This document shows positions 9,804 through 18,763 of a stretch of 64,000 bases of DNA, in pieces. The position numbers and the translations under genes are program-made. Position 1 is the first letter of the stretch. Every line of letters starts with the position of its first letter. A model generated the notes under the pieces. The model worked only from the letters and a program-made list of their open reading frames with translations. It was not told the origin of the DNA and made no database searches. Source of the stretch: an uncultured Marinifilum sp. (GTDB taxonomy: Bacteria > Bacteroidota > Bacteroidia > Bacteroidales > Marinifilaceae); NCBI RefSeq assembly GCF_963677195.1, contig NZ_OY781918.1, positions 3,894,923-3,958,922 on the forward strand. The letters run 5' to 3'.

Positions 9804-10546
9804 ATACTGATATCAATACATCAAAATACTCTCAAACCTTTAGAATAGGATCCTTTGATACCGACTTTAGTGGTAAGGTTAAAATGACCTCTATTTGTAA
9901 CTACCTTCAGGAAATTGCGGGCATGCATGCCGAAGCTTTAAACTGGGGGATTGATGATCTAAGAAAGCAAAACCTTTCATGGGTTTTATCTCGGTTAAAA
10001 ATAAAAGTATTTAATTACCCAAAATGCAAAGATGTTTTAAAAATAGAAACCTGGCCAACAGGCATAGAGGGGCTATTTGGCAACAGAGAATTTAAAATTT
10101 TTAATGAAAAAGGAGAACTAATGATGATTGCCAGTTCGTGTTGGTTAATTATCAATTTTAAAACAAAAAGACCTGTTCGTCCGCACAATATTATTGGCGA
10201 TAGTTACTTCGAAAATGAAAAACTATTTAAAAATTCGCTACAAAAAATAAAAGCCTTAAGCCTTGGCGAGGCACAAGAATCTGTTAAAGTTCACTATAGT
10301 GATATTGACATTAATCAGCACGTAAATAATGTAAAATACATTAAATGGATAATTGATTCATGCCCTATGGAATTTCTTCACAAAAAAGAAATTGACGAAT
10401 TAGAAATAAACTTTCTTCATGAAGTAAAATTCGCTGAGATATTAACAATACTTATGCAATCAAATGCAAATAACGAATTACAATTTGCCATTAAAAAGCA
10501 AGATAGTAATATCGAAAATTGCAGAGCCATTCTTAAATGGAAATAA
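9800..10546 (+). CDS. Acyl-ACP thioesterase (FatA/FatB family)
   Basis: Hydrolyses acyl-ACP to release fatty acids. The 248-residue protein shows the double hot-dog organisation: an N-terminal half with SFDTDFSGKVKMTS and a C-terminal half with DIDINQHVNNVKY, where Asn172 and His174 fit the catalytic region of the family. The start overlaps the previous stop (ATGA), so it is translationally coupled to the DUF4105 gene. This suggests a link to membrane acyl-chain supply or turnover (inference). Confidence 0.85.
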   Translation: MNTDINTSKYSQTFRIGSFDTDFSGKVKMTSICNYLQEIAGMHAEALNWGIDDLRKQNLSWVLSRLKIKVFNYPKCKDVLKIETWPTGIEGLFGNREFKIFNEKGELMMIASSCWLIINFKTKRPVRPHNIIGDSYFENEKLFKNSLQKIKALSLGEAQESVKVHYSDIDINQHVNNVKYIKWIIDSCPMEFLHKKEIDELEINFLHEVKFAEILTILMQSNANNELQFAIKKQDSNIENCRAILKWK

Positions 10547-10559
10547 TCAAAAAATCAAT

Positions 10560-11123
10560 ATGAATACATTAATAACAAGTTTAGAATCAGCATTTTTTCA
10601 CCTGATATCCCTATCCTCTTTCGATCTGTTTTTAATTCTGATACTGTTCGGAATTGTGTTTCAATTAAAAGACTATAAAAGTTATTTATCTTTGCTTCTT
10701 GCTCTAAGTTTGGGATCGATAATCGGATTACTACTAGCCAGCTTAAATATTAGCAATTTCTCGCCATCAACAATAAAACTTGCTCTTGCAATTGTTTTTC
10801 TATGTATAGGAATTCATAATATTATATCACGAAACTTATCAGCCAATGCAATACGCTACAATTATTTTGCACTATCGGGTCTGGCACTGGGAACAGCTTT
10901 AAGTCTGCACTACAGTAAAATATACGGACCTGATTTTAAATTCTTTACCTTTGCAGGATATAGTCTGGGAACATTATCCGCTTATTTATTAATTTCTTTT
11001 GTTGCCATATTAATATCATCATTAATTGTTGCTCTTTTTAAAACCGACAGGCGAAGCTTTAATTTAGTAATATCCGGAGTTGGAATAGGAATAGCATTGG
11101 TATTTATTTACCTGAGACATTAA
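10560..11123 (+). CDS. HupE/UreJ-like integral membrane protein
   Basis: A 187-residue protein with about six hydrophobic helices. It resembles small Bacteroidota HupE/UreJ-family proteins in length and topology, but the His-rich first helix of genuine HupE (pattern H-I-L-D then GYDH) is replaced by HLISLSSFD, so metal transport is doubtful. The start at 10560 lies 13 nt after the thioesterase stop; a longer frame beginning inside that gene is less likely. It is the last gene of the lnb-thioesterase unit, ahead of a strong terminator. Confidence 0.6.
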   Translation: MNTLITSLESAFFHLISLSSFDLFLILILFGIVFQLKDYKSYLSLLLALSLGSIIGLLLASLNISNFSPSTIKLALAIVFLCIGIHNIISRNLSANAIRYNYFALSGLALGTALSLHYSKIYGPDFKFFTFAGYSLGTLSAYLLISFVAILISSLIVALFKTDRRSFNLVISGVGIGIALVFIYLRH

Positions 11124-11157
11124 AAAAAATGCGAATCAAATTGATTCGCATTTTTTT
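11122..11157. terminator. Bidirectional terminator between convergent genes
   Basis: Perfect 11-bp arms ATGCGAATCAA/TTGATTCGCAT around one base, flanked by eight A and seven T. It serves the HupE-like gene and pyk. Confidence 0.9.
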
Positions 11158-11174
11158 GGAATATTATATTGCTT

Positions 11175-12590
11175 TTAAACTTTATGTGTTAATTGATCAA
11201 CTTTACTAATCTCCATAAAAGAAACACCTTTTGAAGGACCAAAACTACCACCAATAATAATCACCATATCATCACCGGTAAAATAATTCTTCTTCATTAA
11301 AGTAAACATCGATTGTTTTACATACTCATCTCTACTGGCTAATAACTTTCTGTAACCAGCTTCAACTCCATAAGAAAGAGCCAATTCTCGCATAACTCTT
11401 TTCGAATAGCACAATGCATATACTGGAGAAGTACCTCTGTAAGCAGATAAATAGCGACCAGTTCTACCAGTTAACGTATCAGTAACAATAGCTTTTACCG
11501 GCAATAATTGCGACGATTTAACAGCCGAACGAGCCAATATAGCTGTTAATTCCTGATTACTTGGAACAAAATTCTTTCTTGTATCAGGATATAATTCTTT
11601 TTCAACCTCGATAGCGACTTCTTTCATACAACGAACCGACTCAACTGGATAATCACCATAAGCCGTTTCACCGCTAAGCATTATAGCATCTGTTCGATTA
11701 TAAATGGCATTTGCAATATCACTAACCTCGGCACGAGTTGGTCTCGGATTACTTATCATAGAATGAAGCATTTGCGTAGCAATAATCACAGGCTTCTTTC
11801 TCTCCATACATTTTCGAACAATTCTTCGCTGAATTACAGGAATCTTTTGAGCAGGAATTTCAATTGCCAAATCACCTCTGGCAACCATTACCCCATATAC
11901 ATGGTCTAAAATTTCATCAATATTATCAACACCTTCCTGATTTTCAATTTTAGCAATGATTTTTACTTTCGAATCGTACTTGTCAAGAATTTTTTGAATT
12001 TCAATTACATCCTCTTTGTGACGAACAAATGAGTGAGCAATAAAATCAAGATCCTGTTCTATTGCAAAATCAATAAACAATCGATCCTTTTTACTTAAAG
12101 AAGGTAATTTTATTGAGACTCCAGGAACATTAACACTTTTTCGGTTTTTAATTGGTCCTTCGTTTTGTGCTTCAACAGTAAGGTATTGATCATTTTTATC
12201 AACAACCAGTAACTCTAACTCTCCATCATCAATCAAAATCTTTTTACCAACTTCGATATCTTTTACAAAATCCTCATAGCTTACCAACAAACAATCATCT
12301 GCTGCAAGCTCTTTAGTTTTACCTTTAATTTTTATGCTTTCCCCTCTTTTCAGGTAAAGCCCATCCTTCACATCCACCGTTCTAATCTCCGGACCTTTGG
12401 TGTCTACAAGCAATGCAATCCGTTCTGATACTTCTCTTACATTATTAATTACCTTTTGAGCATCGGCATGTGTTTGATGAGCTGTGTTTAACCTCACAAC
12501 ATTCATTCCTTCCTCAAAAAGTTGTGTAAGAAACTCAACATCACACTTCTTGTCAGAGATGGTGGCAATAATCTTTGTGCGCTTCTTCAT
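11175..12590 (-). CDS. pyk: Pyruvate kinase
   Basis: Converts PEP plus ADP to pyruvate plus ATP, the last step of glycolysis. It has 471 residues, the standard bacterial length. The N-terminal RTKIIATI, the substrate loop DTKGPEIRT, the KIENQEG active-site strand, the MVARGDLAIE loop and the C-terminal alpha/beta effector domain are all present. It sits near pckA, which makes PEP. A TATCTTTG box lies 34 nt before the start. Confidence 0.97.
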   Translation of the reverse strand: MKKRTKIIATISDKKCDVEFLTQLFEEGMNVVRLNTAHQTHADAQKVINNVREVSERIALLVDTKGPEIRTVDVKDGLYLKRGESIKIKGKTKELAADDCLLVSYEDFVKDIEVGKKILIDDGELELLVVDKNDQYLTVEAQNEGPIKNRKSVNVPGVSIKLPSLSKKDRLFIDFAIEQDLDFIAHSFVRHKEDVIEIQKILDKYDSKVKIIAKIENQEGVDNIDEILDHVYGVMVARGDLAIEIPAQKIPVIQRRIVRKCMERKKPVIIATQMLHSMISNPRPTRAEVSDIANAIYNRTDAIMLSGETAYGDYPVESVRCMKEVAIEVEKELYPDTRKNFVPSNQELTAILARSAVKSSQLLPVKAIVTDTLTGRTGRYLSAYRGTSPVYALCYSKRVMRELALSYGVEAGYRKLLASRDEYVKQSMFTLMKKNYFTGDDMVIIIGGSFGPSKGVSFMEISKVDQLTHKV

Positions 12591-12623
12591 AGAAATACTC
12601 TTTCATTATTAGTTTTGGCTGCA

Positions 12624-12631
12624 CAAAGATA
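12624..12631 (-). promoter_or_regulatory. Candidate -7 box of pyk
   Basis: Minus-strand TATCTTTG matches TAnnTTTG; a -33 element is not evident. The leader would be about 25 nt. Confidence 0.4.
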
Positions 12632-12713
12632 AGCAATTTAAAAGAGCTAAATAAGTATATTTTCTATAGCATAAAAATAAGAATGTAAAAAAATATCTTT
12701 TATCCGGTAAAAA

Positions 12714-13145
12714 TCACCTTTCATCCAAACAGAATAGTAATGCTTCTATAGCCAATCGGTATGAATTTAATCCGAATCCTGCAATTGTTCCCATGCAATC
12801 CTTACCTATCATAGTTTTGGCCCTAAATGATTCACGCTTGTGAACATTAGATATATGAACTTCGATAACTGGTGTATTAACCGCAGCAATGGCATCTGCC
12901 AACGCAATTGAAGTATGAGTATAAGCTCCTGCATTTAATACAATTCCATCATACTTAAAGCCTACACGATGAATTTCATTAATTAATTCTCCCTCAATAT
13001 TTGATTGATAATACTCTAGGTTAATATTATGATATTTTGTTTTTAAATCTTTAAAGTACGATTCAAAGGAAAGTTCTCCATATATAGATTTTTCACGTAC
13101 TCCAAGTAAATTTAAGTTTGGGCCGTTTATGATCAAAAAATTCAT
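12714..13145 (-). CDS. aroQ: 3-dehydroquinate dehydratase, type II
   Basis: Shikimate pathway enzyme making 3-dehydroshikimate from 3-dehydroquinate. It has 143 residues, normal for the dodecameric type II class. The start is placed at 13145 (MNFLIINGPNLNLLG) because NGPNLNLLG is always at the extreme N-terminus; an upstream ATG at 13187 would add 14 unrelated residues. The catalytic Tyr22 in EKSIYG and the loop VEVHISNVHKRESFR with the active His are intact. It is transcribed divergently from xerD. Confidence 0.95.
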   Translation of the reverse strand: MNFLIINGPNLNLLGVREKSIYGELSFESYFKDLKTKYHNINLEYYQSNIEGELINEIHRVGFKYDGIVLNAGAYTHTSIALADAIAAVNTPVIEVHISNVHKRESFRAKTMIGKDCMGTIAGFGLNSYRLAIEALLFCLDER

Positions 13146-13330
13146 CTTATCAAAAAAATTAAAGGTTAAACATAAAGAGTTCTTCAAAAACTTGTAAGCT
13201 TACGTAATATTTTTTTAAATTGCAGACAGGAATTATCATAAATATTTTGTAACTTATCTTTTGAAAAGTAAAACTAATAATAATATAACAATTACATACA
13301 ATTAAAATTACATACTAAAAACTGAAGAAT

Positions 13331-14236
13331 ATGAATTGGACAACAACAATTGAAAATTTTAAGACCTACTTGACTCTGGAGAAGTCTCTCTCGAAGAATT
13401 CAGTAGATGCTTATATTAATGACATCACTAAACTTACTACTTTCTTAAGAGAAAAAAATATTGAAGTTTCGCCTGAAGAAGTAGTACTTCAACACCTAAA
13501 AGATTTCGTTGCATGGATTAATGACGCTGGAACAAGTCCTCGTACTCAAGCACGTGTAATTTCAGGAATAAAAGCATTCTTTAAGTATTTATTACTCGAA
13601 GAAATTATAGAAAAAAATCCTACAGCTTTATTAGAAGCTCCAAAAATTGGACGTAAGCTTCCAGACACTTTAACTACCGATGAAATTGACATTCTGGTTA
13701 AAGCTGTAGATATGAACAAATCGGAAGGACAAAGAAACAGAGCTATTCTTGAAACTTTATACTCTTGTGGACTAAGAGTATCTGAATTGATCGATTTGCG
13801 AGTTTCGAATCTTCATTTTCGCATGGGCTTTATTAAAATTCATGGTAAAGGAAACAAAGAACGTTTAATTCCAATTGGAAAAAAAGCTAAAAAGGAAATC
13901 AAATTATATCTTAAAAACTATCGTGGTAAATTAAATATAGATAAAGACAGTGAAGATATTCTTTTCTTGAACAGAAGAGGAAGAAAATTGTCTCGTGTAA
14001 TGATTTTTACGATTATTAAAAACCTTTCGAAAAAAGTAGGTTTAAAGAAAAATGTTTCTCCTCATACTTTCCGTCACTCATTTGCTTCTCATCTTGTTGA
14101 AGGTGGTGCTGATTTAAGAGCTGTTCAGGAAATGTTAGGTCATGAATCTATTCTTACAACTGAAATTTACACTCATTTAGATCGCGAGTATTTGAAAGAA
14201 ACTATTAAGAACTTTCATCCAAGATCTAAAGACTAA
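13331..14236 (+). CDS. xerD: Tyrosine recombinase XerD
   Basis: Site-specific recombinase that resolves chromosome dimers at dif with its partner and FtsK. It has 301 residues: a SAM-like N-terminal core-binding domain (about 1-90) and a C-terminal catalytic domain with Arg149 (CGLRVSEL), His245 and Arg248 (HTFRH), His271 (GHES) and the nucleophile Tyr280. Length and the divergent aroQ neighbour fit the housekeeping enzyme rather than a mobile integrase. A strong terminator follows. Confidence 0.95.
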   Translation: MNWTTTIENFKTYLTLEKSLSKNSVDAYINDITKLTTFLREKNIEVSPEEVVLQHLKDFVAWINDAGTSPRTQARVISGIKAFFKYLLLEEIIEKNPTALLEAPKIGRKLPDTLTTDEIDILVKAVDMNKSEGQRNRAILETLYSCGLRVSELIDLRVSNLHFRMGFIKIHGKGNKERLIPIGKKAKKEIKLYLKNYRGKLNIDKDSEDILFLNRRGRKLSRVMIFTIIKNLSKKVGLKKNVSPHTFRHSFASHLVEGGADLRAVQEMLGHESILTTEIYTHLDREYLKETIKNFHPRSKD

Positions 14237-14290
14237 TTAATTTTAGATTCTCACCTGTTTTTACAGGAATTTAAAATATTATTATTTTTT

Positions 14291-14324
14291 AAACCTCCAA
14301 AACTTTCGTTTTGGAGGTTTTTTT
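14291..14324 (+). terminator. Intrinsic terminator after xerD
   Basis: Perfect 13-bp stem AAACCTCCAAAAC/GTTTTGGAGGTTT with a TTTC loop, followed by T-rich sequence. Confidence 0.9.
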
Positions 14325-14421
14325 ATAACTTCAATGTAGATTTTTGACACAAAAGTATCTTCTCAAACTTACTTCAAATATTGCATAATATTTGTCCTAT
14401 TTATACGATTTAAAGCTAGCG

Positions 14422-14431
14422 CAAACGTTTG
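14422..14431. promoter_or_regulatory. Palindrome CAAACGTTTG upstream of pckA
   Basis: A 10-bp perfect palindrome within the roughly 410-nt xerD-pckA spacer, about 190 nt before the likely pckA transcript start. CAAACG half-sites recur at 4331/4359 and 17972/18023. A LacI-type operator is one possibility; no regulator is identified. The rest of the spacer holds no credible gene. Confidence 0.3.
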
Positions 14432-14614
14432 TATTTCAATAGAAAGAAATAATTATCTTAAACAAAAGATATGGGAAAAATTTCTAAAAATCATACAATT
14501 CATGGCCCCTAGATCAATCTTCCCCATGATAAAGGTAGTAAAACTTCCTGAAAAACAATACATTAAATAATTAGAAAAAATTTTATTCTGGTAGGATTTA
14601 TTCATGCAGTATCA

Positions 14615-14622
14615 TATTTTTG
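14615..14622 (+). promoter_or_regulatory. Candidate -7 box of pckA
   Basis: TATTTTTG matches TAnnTTTG, 28 nt before the chosen start codon. No clear -33 box. It supports the ATG at 14650 over any start further upstream. Confidence 0.4.
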
Positions 14623-14649
14623 ATCCTCCAAACCAAAATTATATGCCAA

Positions 14650-16308
14650 ATGAACGTTATTGAAACGAGTATGATTGAAAAGTTAAAAAAATCATTAAAA
14701 AAACATTCTAACATTCAAGAGAATCTTCCTAGAGAAGTTCTCATTTCTCAAGCTGTAAAAAACAAAGATGCAGTATTAACCCCAAATGGAACATTAGCAA
14801 CATGGACTCCAGCTTGTTCAACAGGAAGAAGCCCTAAGGATACATACATTGTAAAAAACCCGGAAAGTGATTTTAATATCGATTGGTCGTCTCCAAATAA
14901 TATCGGTATGAATGAGCAAACCTTTACAATGATTTTTGAAGATGCCTTAGAAGTTATTGCAAACAAAGAAACCATTTATGTTACCGATAGAGTTATTGGC
15001 GCTGACTCTAAATATGCACTCCCTGTAAAAACAATTTGTGACAATACCTTAAGTCAGGTTTTTGTTGACAATATGTTTAGACCAATACCAAAAGATATTA
15101 AAAATTCTGTTTTTGCAGATGATGAATTTCATTTAATTGCCTTACCGAAAGATAAGCTTAATAAAGAGCGTTACAAAGGTTTAGTTCGTGATTTACCAAA
15201 TGGAGATACCTCGGATATATGCGTAGTAGTTGATTTCGACAAAAAGATAGGAATTGTATTTGGTTCTGCCTACATGGGGTCAATTAAAAAACTCATGTTT
15301 ACCGTTATGAATTACTATTTGCCATTTAAAGGTGTTTTACCTTTACATTGTTCGGCAAACGAAGGTAAAAATGGCGACTCTGCTCTTTTATTAGGTTTAT
15401 CGGGAACAGGAAAAACAACATTGTCTGCAGACCCACACAGAGCCCTATTAGGCGACGATGAACATGGCTGGAGCGATAACGGTATATTTAACTTTGAAAA
15501 CGGCTGCTATGCTAAAATGATTGATATTAAGCATGAAAATGAACCAGAAATTTATGAAGCTGTAATGCACAAAGCAGAATACACCAAGCATGGTGCTATT
15601 CTAGAGAATGCAATGATGTATCCTGATGGAGAAATTGATTTTTTTGATGACAGATATACTCCAAACTCAAGAGCAAGTTACCCCCTTACATTTTTAAAAA
15701 ATATAAAAGAAAGTTCTACTTCAGGTAATCCTACTACAATTTTATTTCTTACTGCCGATGCATACGGAGTATTACCTCCAATATCGAAACTTAGCAAAGA
15801 GCAGGCTATGCTATGGTTCCTTATGGGATATACATCGAAATTAGCCGGAACAGAAACAGGAGTTACCGAACCTCAAGCTACATTCTCTCGTTTCTTTGGA
15901 CAGCCATTTATGCCATGTAACCCTAGTATTTATGCCGAAATGCTAGGCGATAAAATGGATAAGCATAATACAAATGTATTCCTTATTAATACCGGATGGA
16001 GCGGTGGATCTTATGGAACTGGATCAAGAATTAAACTTAAATACACCAGAGCTATGGTTGATGCAGCTCTTAATGGTAAATTAAACAATGGTGAATTTAT
16101 TAAAGATGATTTATTTCATTTACACATTCCTAAAACTTGTGAAAATGTTCCCAACGAAATGCTAAACCCAATTAACACATGGGAAGATGCCGAAAAATAC
16201 AGAAAAACGGCATTAAAATTAGCTAAACAATTTTCCGATAATTTTGATAAAGCTTACGGAGAACAAGACATACAAGCCGAAATTATTATGCAATGTCCTG
16301 GTAAATAG
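14650..16308 (+). CDS. pckA: Phosphoenolpyruvate carboxykinase (ATP)
   Basis: Interconverts oxaloacetate plus ATP and PEP plus CO2 plus ADP; in anaerobic Bacteroidota it often runs toward oxaloacetate in succinate formation. It has 552 residues from the ATG at 14650, of normal size. The substrate motif TGRSPKDTYIV, the kinase-1a loop LGLSGTGKTTLS (P-loop starting at about Gly249) and the metal-binding LGDDEHGWS are intact. A further ATG at 14671 is possible. The window also contains a candidate PPi-type PEP carboxykinase at 41831. Confidence 0.97.
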   Translation: MNVIETSMIEKLKKSLKKHSNIQENLPREVLISQAVKNKDAVLTPNGTLATWTPACSTGRSPKDTYIVKNPESDFNIDWSSPNNIGMNEQTFTMIFEDALEVIANKETIYVTDRVIGADSKYALPVKTICDNTLSQVFVDNMFRPIPKDIKNSVFADDEFHLIALPKDKLNKERYKGLVRDLPNGDTSDICVVVDFDKKIGIVFGSAYMGSIKKLMFTVMNYYLPFKGVLPLHCSANEGKNGDSALLLGLSGTGKTTLSADPHRALLGDDEHGWSDNGIFNFENGCYAKMIDIKHENEPEIYEAVMHKAEYTKHGAILENAMMYPDGEIDFFDDRYTPNSRASYPLTFLKNIKESSTSGNPTTILFLTADAYGVLPPISKLSKEQAMLWFLMGYTSKLAGTETGVTEPQATFSRFFGQPFMPCNPSIYAEMLGDKMDKHNTNVFLINTGWSGGSYGTGSRIKLKYTRAMVDAALNGKLNNGEFIKDDLFHLHIPKTCENVPNEMLNPINTWEDAEKYRKTALKLAKQFSDNFDKAYGEQDIQAEIIMQCPGK

Positions 16309-16333
16309 TATAATTTTACAAAAATTGATAACG

Positions 16334-16365
16334 AACAAGAGCTTTTTTTAAGCTCTTGTTTATTT
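16334..16365. terminator. Terminator between convergent pckA and NRDE gene
   Basis: Stem AACAAGAGCTT/AAGCTCTTGTT, 11 bp with a T-rich 5-nt loop. It overlaps the stop codon of the minus-strand gene. Confidence 0.8.
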
Positions 16366-17067
16366 TAAAACAACTTCTGTTATTTCATCCTTCAAAAAAT
16401 TTTCATAATACATTGTTAATTTTTTATCTACTTTTCGAATTTGTGTTATACTTAGTGTTTGCACTATATTTTCCTGATTTAGTAGTGTAAGCTCATTTAA
16501 ATCATCAATTCCTATGCGTTTATGAAATTTTAATACTGATTCCTGCGAAAAATCATTTTCATTACACCAATTACTAAACTTAGTTTGTCGCAATTTCTGC
16601 TGTTCATCATCGAATAATACACAGGAAGACCATATTTCAGGTTTTTGAGGATTTAAATTCCTATAGGAAAAATTAGAGCCATCCCAACGCAATTCTTCCA
16701 GCTTAAGCTCCAAATCCAATCGAACAATTATGATTGTAAATGGCTCGATTCTATCAAAATTATAATTCAATATAAAATCTAAAGTTGAAGAATAATTTAA
16801 ATACTCTAACATTACTATTCCCCGACTCTTTTTATATGGCGGTTTATTTTCATGTTTCTTAAAAGCCCCATTTAAAAGACACATAGAATATTTAGCAGTA
16901 CACAAAATCCAGGTTCCTTTTTCTTGTTTATCTTCCGGATATAAAACTCTCGCACCATTTACTAAATTATTTACAGGCAAACCAGCCTCCCGAGCAGGCT
17001 TTTCGTCTCTATTTGTAGTAAATAAATAGTTATGCTTGTCTAATGGTATATAGGTTAAAGTACACAT
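16360..17067 (-). CDS. NRDE family protein (TANGO2-like)
   Basis: A 235-residue protein of the NRDE/TANGO2 family, named for the motif Asn-Arg-Asp-Glu, here residues 19-22 (TTNRDEKPAR). Cys2 directly after the initiator Met is conserved and has suggested an N-terminal-nucleophile hydrolase fold. The GTWILCT and LLNGAF segments are also family-like. The biochemical role in bacteria is unsettled. It is convergent with pckA and has no obvious operon partner. Confidence 0.85.
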   Translation of the reverse strand: MCTLTYIPLDKHNYLFTTNRDEKPAREAGLPVNNLVNGARVLYPEDKQEKGTWILCTAKYSMCLLNGAFKKHENKPPYKKSRGIVMLEYLNYSSTLDFILNYNFDRIEPFTIIIVRLDLELKLEELRWDGSNFSYRNLNPQKPEIWSSCVLFDDEQQKLRQTKFSNWCNENDFSQESVLKFHKRIGIDDLNELTLLNQENIVQTLSITQIRKVDKKLTMYYENFLKDEITEVVLK

Positions 17068-17301
17068 AAAATAAACAACTTGTTTTAAGCTTATAAAATA
17101 TCAAAAGTTAATACAAGGTATCAAATTATCAATGCATATAATAGTAAATTACATCTATACAATTAAGTATTAGTCATTAATAAATTGCAATTCACTTTAA
17201 AAATTAAATAAACACAAAAATATAACAGATCTTAATTTGATAACATCGAGGATTTAAGTATATTAAGAATGATTATAAATAAGAAATTAAATTAAGTGCA
17301 G

Positions 17302-17928
17302 ATGAATAAATTAATAATAATATTTTGCCTGTTTTTTTCTGGTTTTACCAGTACCACCAATAAAGAAAATTATAATATGGATAAAAAAGAAACAAGTAAT
17401 ATGAAAACAGCAACATTTGGAGCTGGATGCTTTTGGTGCGTTGAAGCATTATTTCAGGAATTAAAAGGAGTAGAAAAAGTAGTATCGGGATATATGGGAG
17501 GAAAAACAAAAAACCCTAGTTATAAAGAAATTTGCAGCGGCGAAACCGGCCATGCCGAAGTTTGTCAAATAAGCTACGATTCCGATATTATTAGTTTCGA
17601 TGAATTGCTTGAAGTATTTTGGAAAACACATAATCCAACAACTTTAAATCGTCAGGGTGCCGATAGGGGAACACAATACAGGTCTGTTATCTTCTATCAT
17701 TCCGATCGACAAAAACAACTCGCCGAAGCCTATAAAAAAGAATTGGATAAATCTGGCGCATGGGATAATCCAATTGTTACTGAAATTACAAAACAATCTC
17801 AATTCTATGCTGCCGAAAATTACCATCAGGATTATTTTCAAAACAACTCAAATCAAACATATTGTAAATTTGTAATTCAACCTAAAATGGAAAAATTTAA
17901 ACAGGTTTTTAAAGATAAAATAAGATAA
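17302..17928 (+). CDS. msrA: Peptide methionine sulfoxide reductase MsrA, secreted form
   Basis: Reduces methionine-S-sulfoxide in proteins. The 208-residue precursor has an N-terminal signal-like stretch (about residues 1-17) ahead of the catalytic domain, so a periplasmic location is likely. The active-site motif GAGCFWC has its nucleophile at Cys43. Further family motifs are VVSGYMGG, GHAEV and AENYHQDYF. I chose the ATG at 17302; a GTG two codons earlier is less likely. An intrinsic terminator overlaps the stop codon. Confidence 0.95.
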   Translation: MNKLIIIFCLFFSGFTSTTNKENYNMDKKETSNMKTATFGAGCFWCVEALFQELKGVEKVVSGYMGGKTKNPSYKEICSGETGHAEVCQISYDSDIISFDELLEVFWKTHNPTTLNRQGADRGTQYRSVIFYHSDRQKQLAEAYKKELDKSGAWDNPIVTEITKQSQFYAAENYHQDYFQNNSNQTYCKFVIQPKMEKFKQVFKDKIR

Positions 17929-17953
17929 TGCACCGATCCCGGTGCATTTTTTG
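17928..17953 (+). terminator. Intrinsic terminator of msrA
   Basis: 8-bp stem ATGCACCG/CGGTGCAT, loop ATCC, then T6; it begins at the last base of the stop codon. Confidence 0.9.
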
Positions 17954-18079
17954 TTTGCCACAAGATGCATACGTTTGCGAAATGGTAAATACATTCCCCA
18001 ATCAAAACAATTATCGTTAACGCAAACGGTCTCTAATTAATCTGTATTTTTACTTTCTGAAAAACTAAAAATTTACTTT

Positions 18080-18763
18080 ATGACTAAAATTTTACTATTA
18101 CTATTTCTCTCTTTCATACACATATCTCAAAGTTTTAGTGTGTGTAAACCTATTCAAAAAACGCAATATCCAACTTATGGTATTTTACAATACTTTGTTC
18201 CTTCACACTCATTCAAAATCTCGATTAATCCAGCTTCATGTTATCTTAATCAAGATTTTAAACCTGGTAAAATTTTTATTAAAAACAAGAAAACAATTAC
18301 ACCAGAAGGAATTCGCTATAATATTTCTGAAGAAGTAATAGAGTGTAAAATTAATAAGCAATATGGAAGAATATCTTCTCCTGGCAAACTCTCCGAAGTT
18401 GAAATTGATGGAGATTTATATGTCTATAAAAAATATATTCTAAAAGGTGATTCTTTAAAGGGTTATCTTCAAAAAATACATGCAGGAAATAGAAATTTAT
18501 ATATTAAGTATTTTATAAAAAATTCCAGTTCTGAAACATCGGAATGGAATATTAAAAATGTATTTCTTGTTGAAGAAAATGGAAAATCTCCTAAAAAAGT
18601 AAATTCTTTAAAACCTGAAATTATTAAAATTTACAAAGGGAAAGAGGCTTTCGCAAATTCATTTATGAAAAAAAATAATTATAGTTGGAAAGATTCTAAG
18701 GCTTTAACACAATTGGTTAATTATCTTGAAAATCTTGATGCCAATAAAGTTGCTTCACGCTGA
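18080..18763 (+). CDS. Secreted protein of unknown function
   Basis: A 227-residue precursor with a signal peptide (hydrophobic residues about 4-20). The mature part is Lys-rich, with a C-terminal helical segment (from about residue 190). No domain is recognised. The upstream spacer holds CGTTTG (17972) and CAAACG (18023) elements. Its last 43 nt overlap the 3' end of the convergent menE gene, so both C-termini are encoded on the same DNA. Confidence 0.6.
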   Translation: MTKILLLLFLSFIHISQSFSVCKPIQKTQYPTYGILQYFVPSHSFKISINPASCYLNQDFKPGKIFIKNKKTITPEGIRYNISEEVIECKINKQYGRISSPGKLSEVEIDGDLYVYKKYILKGDSLKGYLQKIHAGNRNLYIKYFIKNSSSETSEWNIKNVFLVEENGKSPKKVNSLKPEIIKIYKGKEAFANSFMKKNNYSWKDSKALTQLVNYLENLDANKVASR

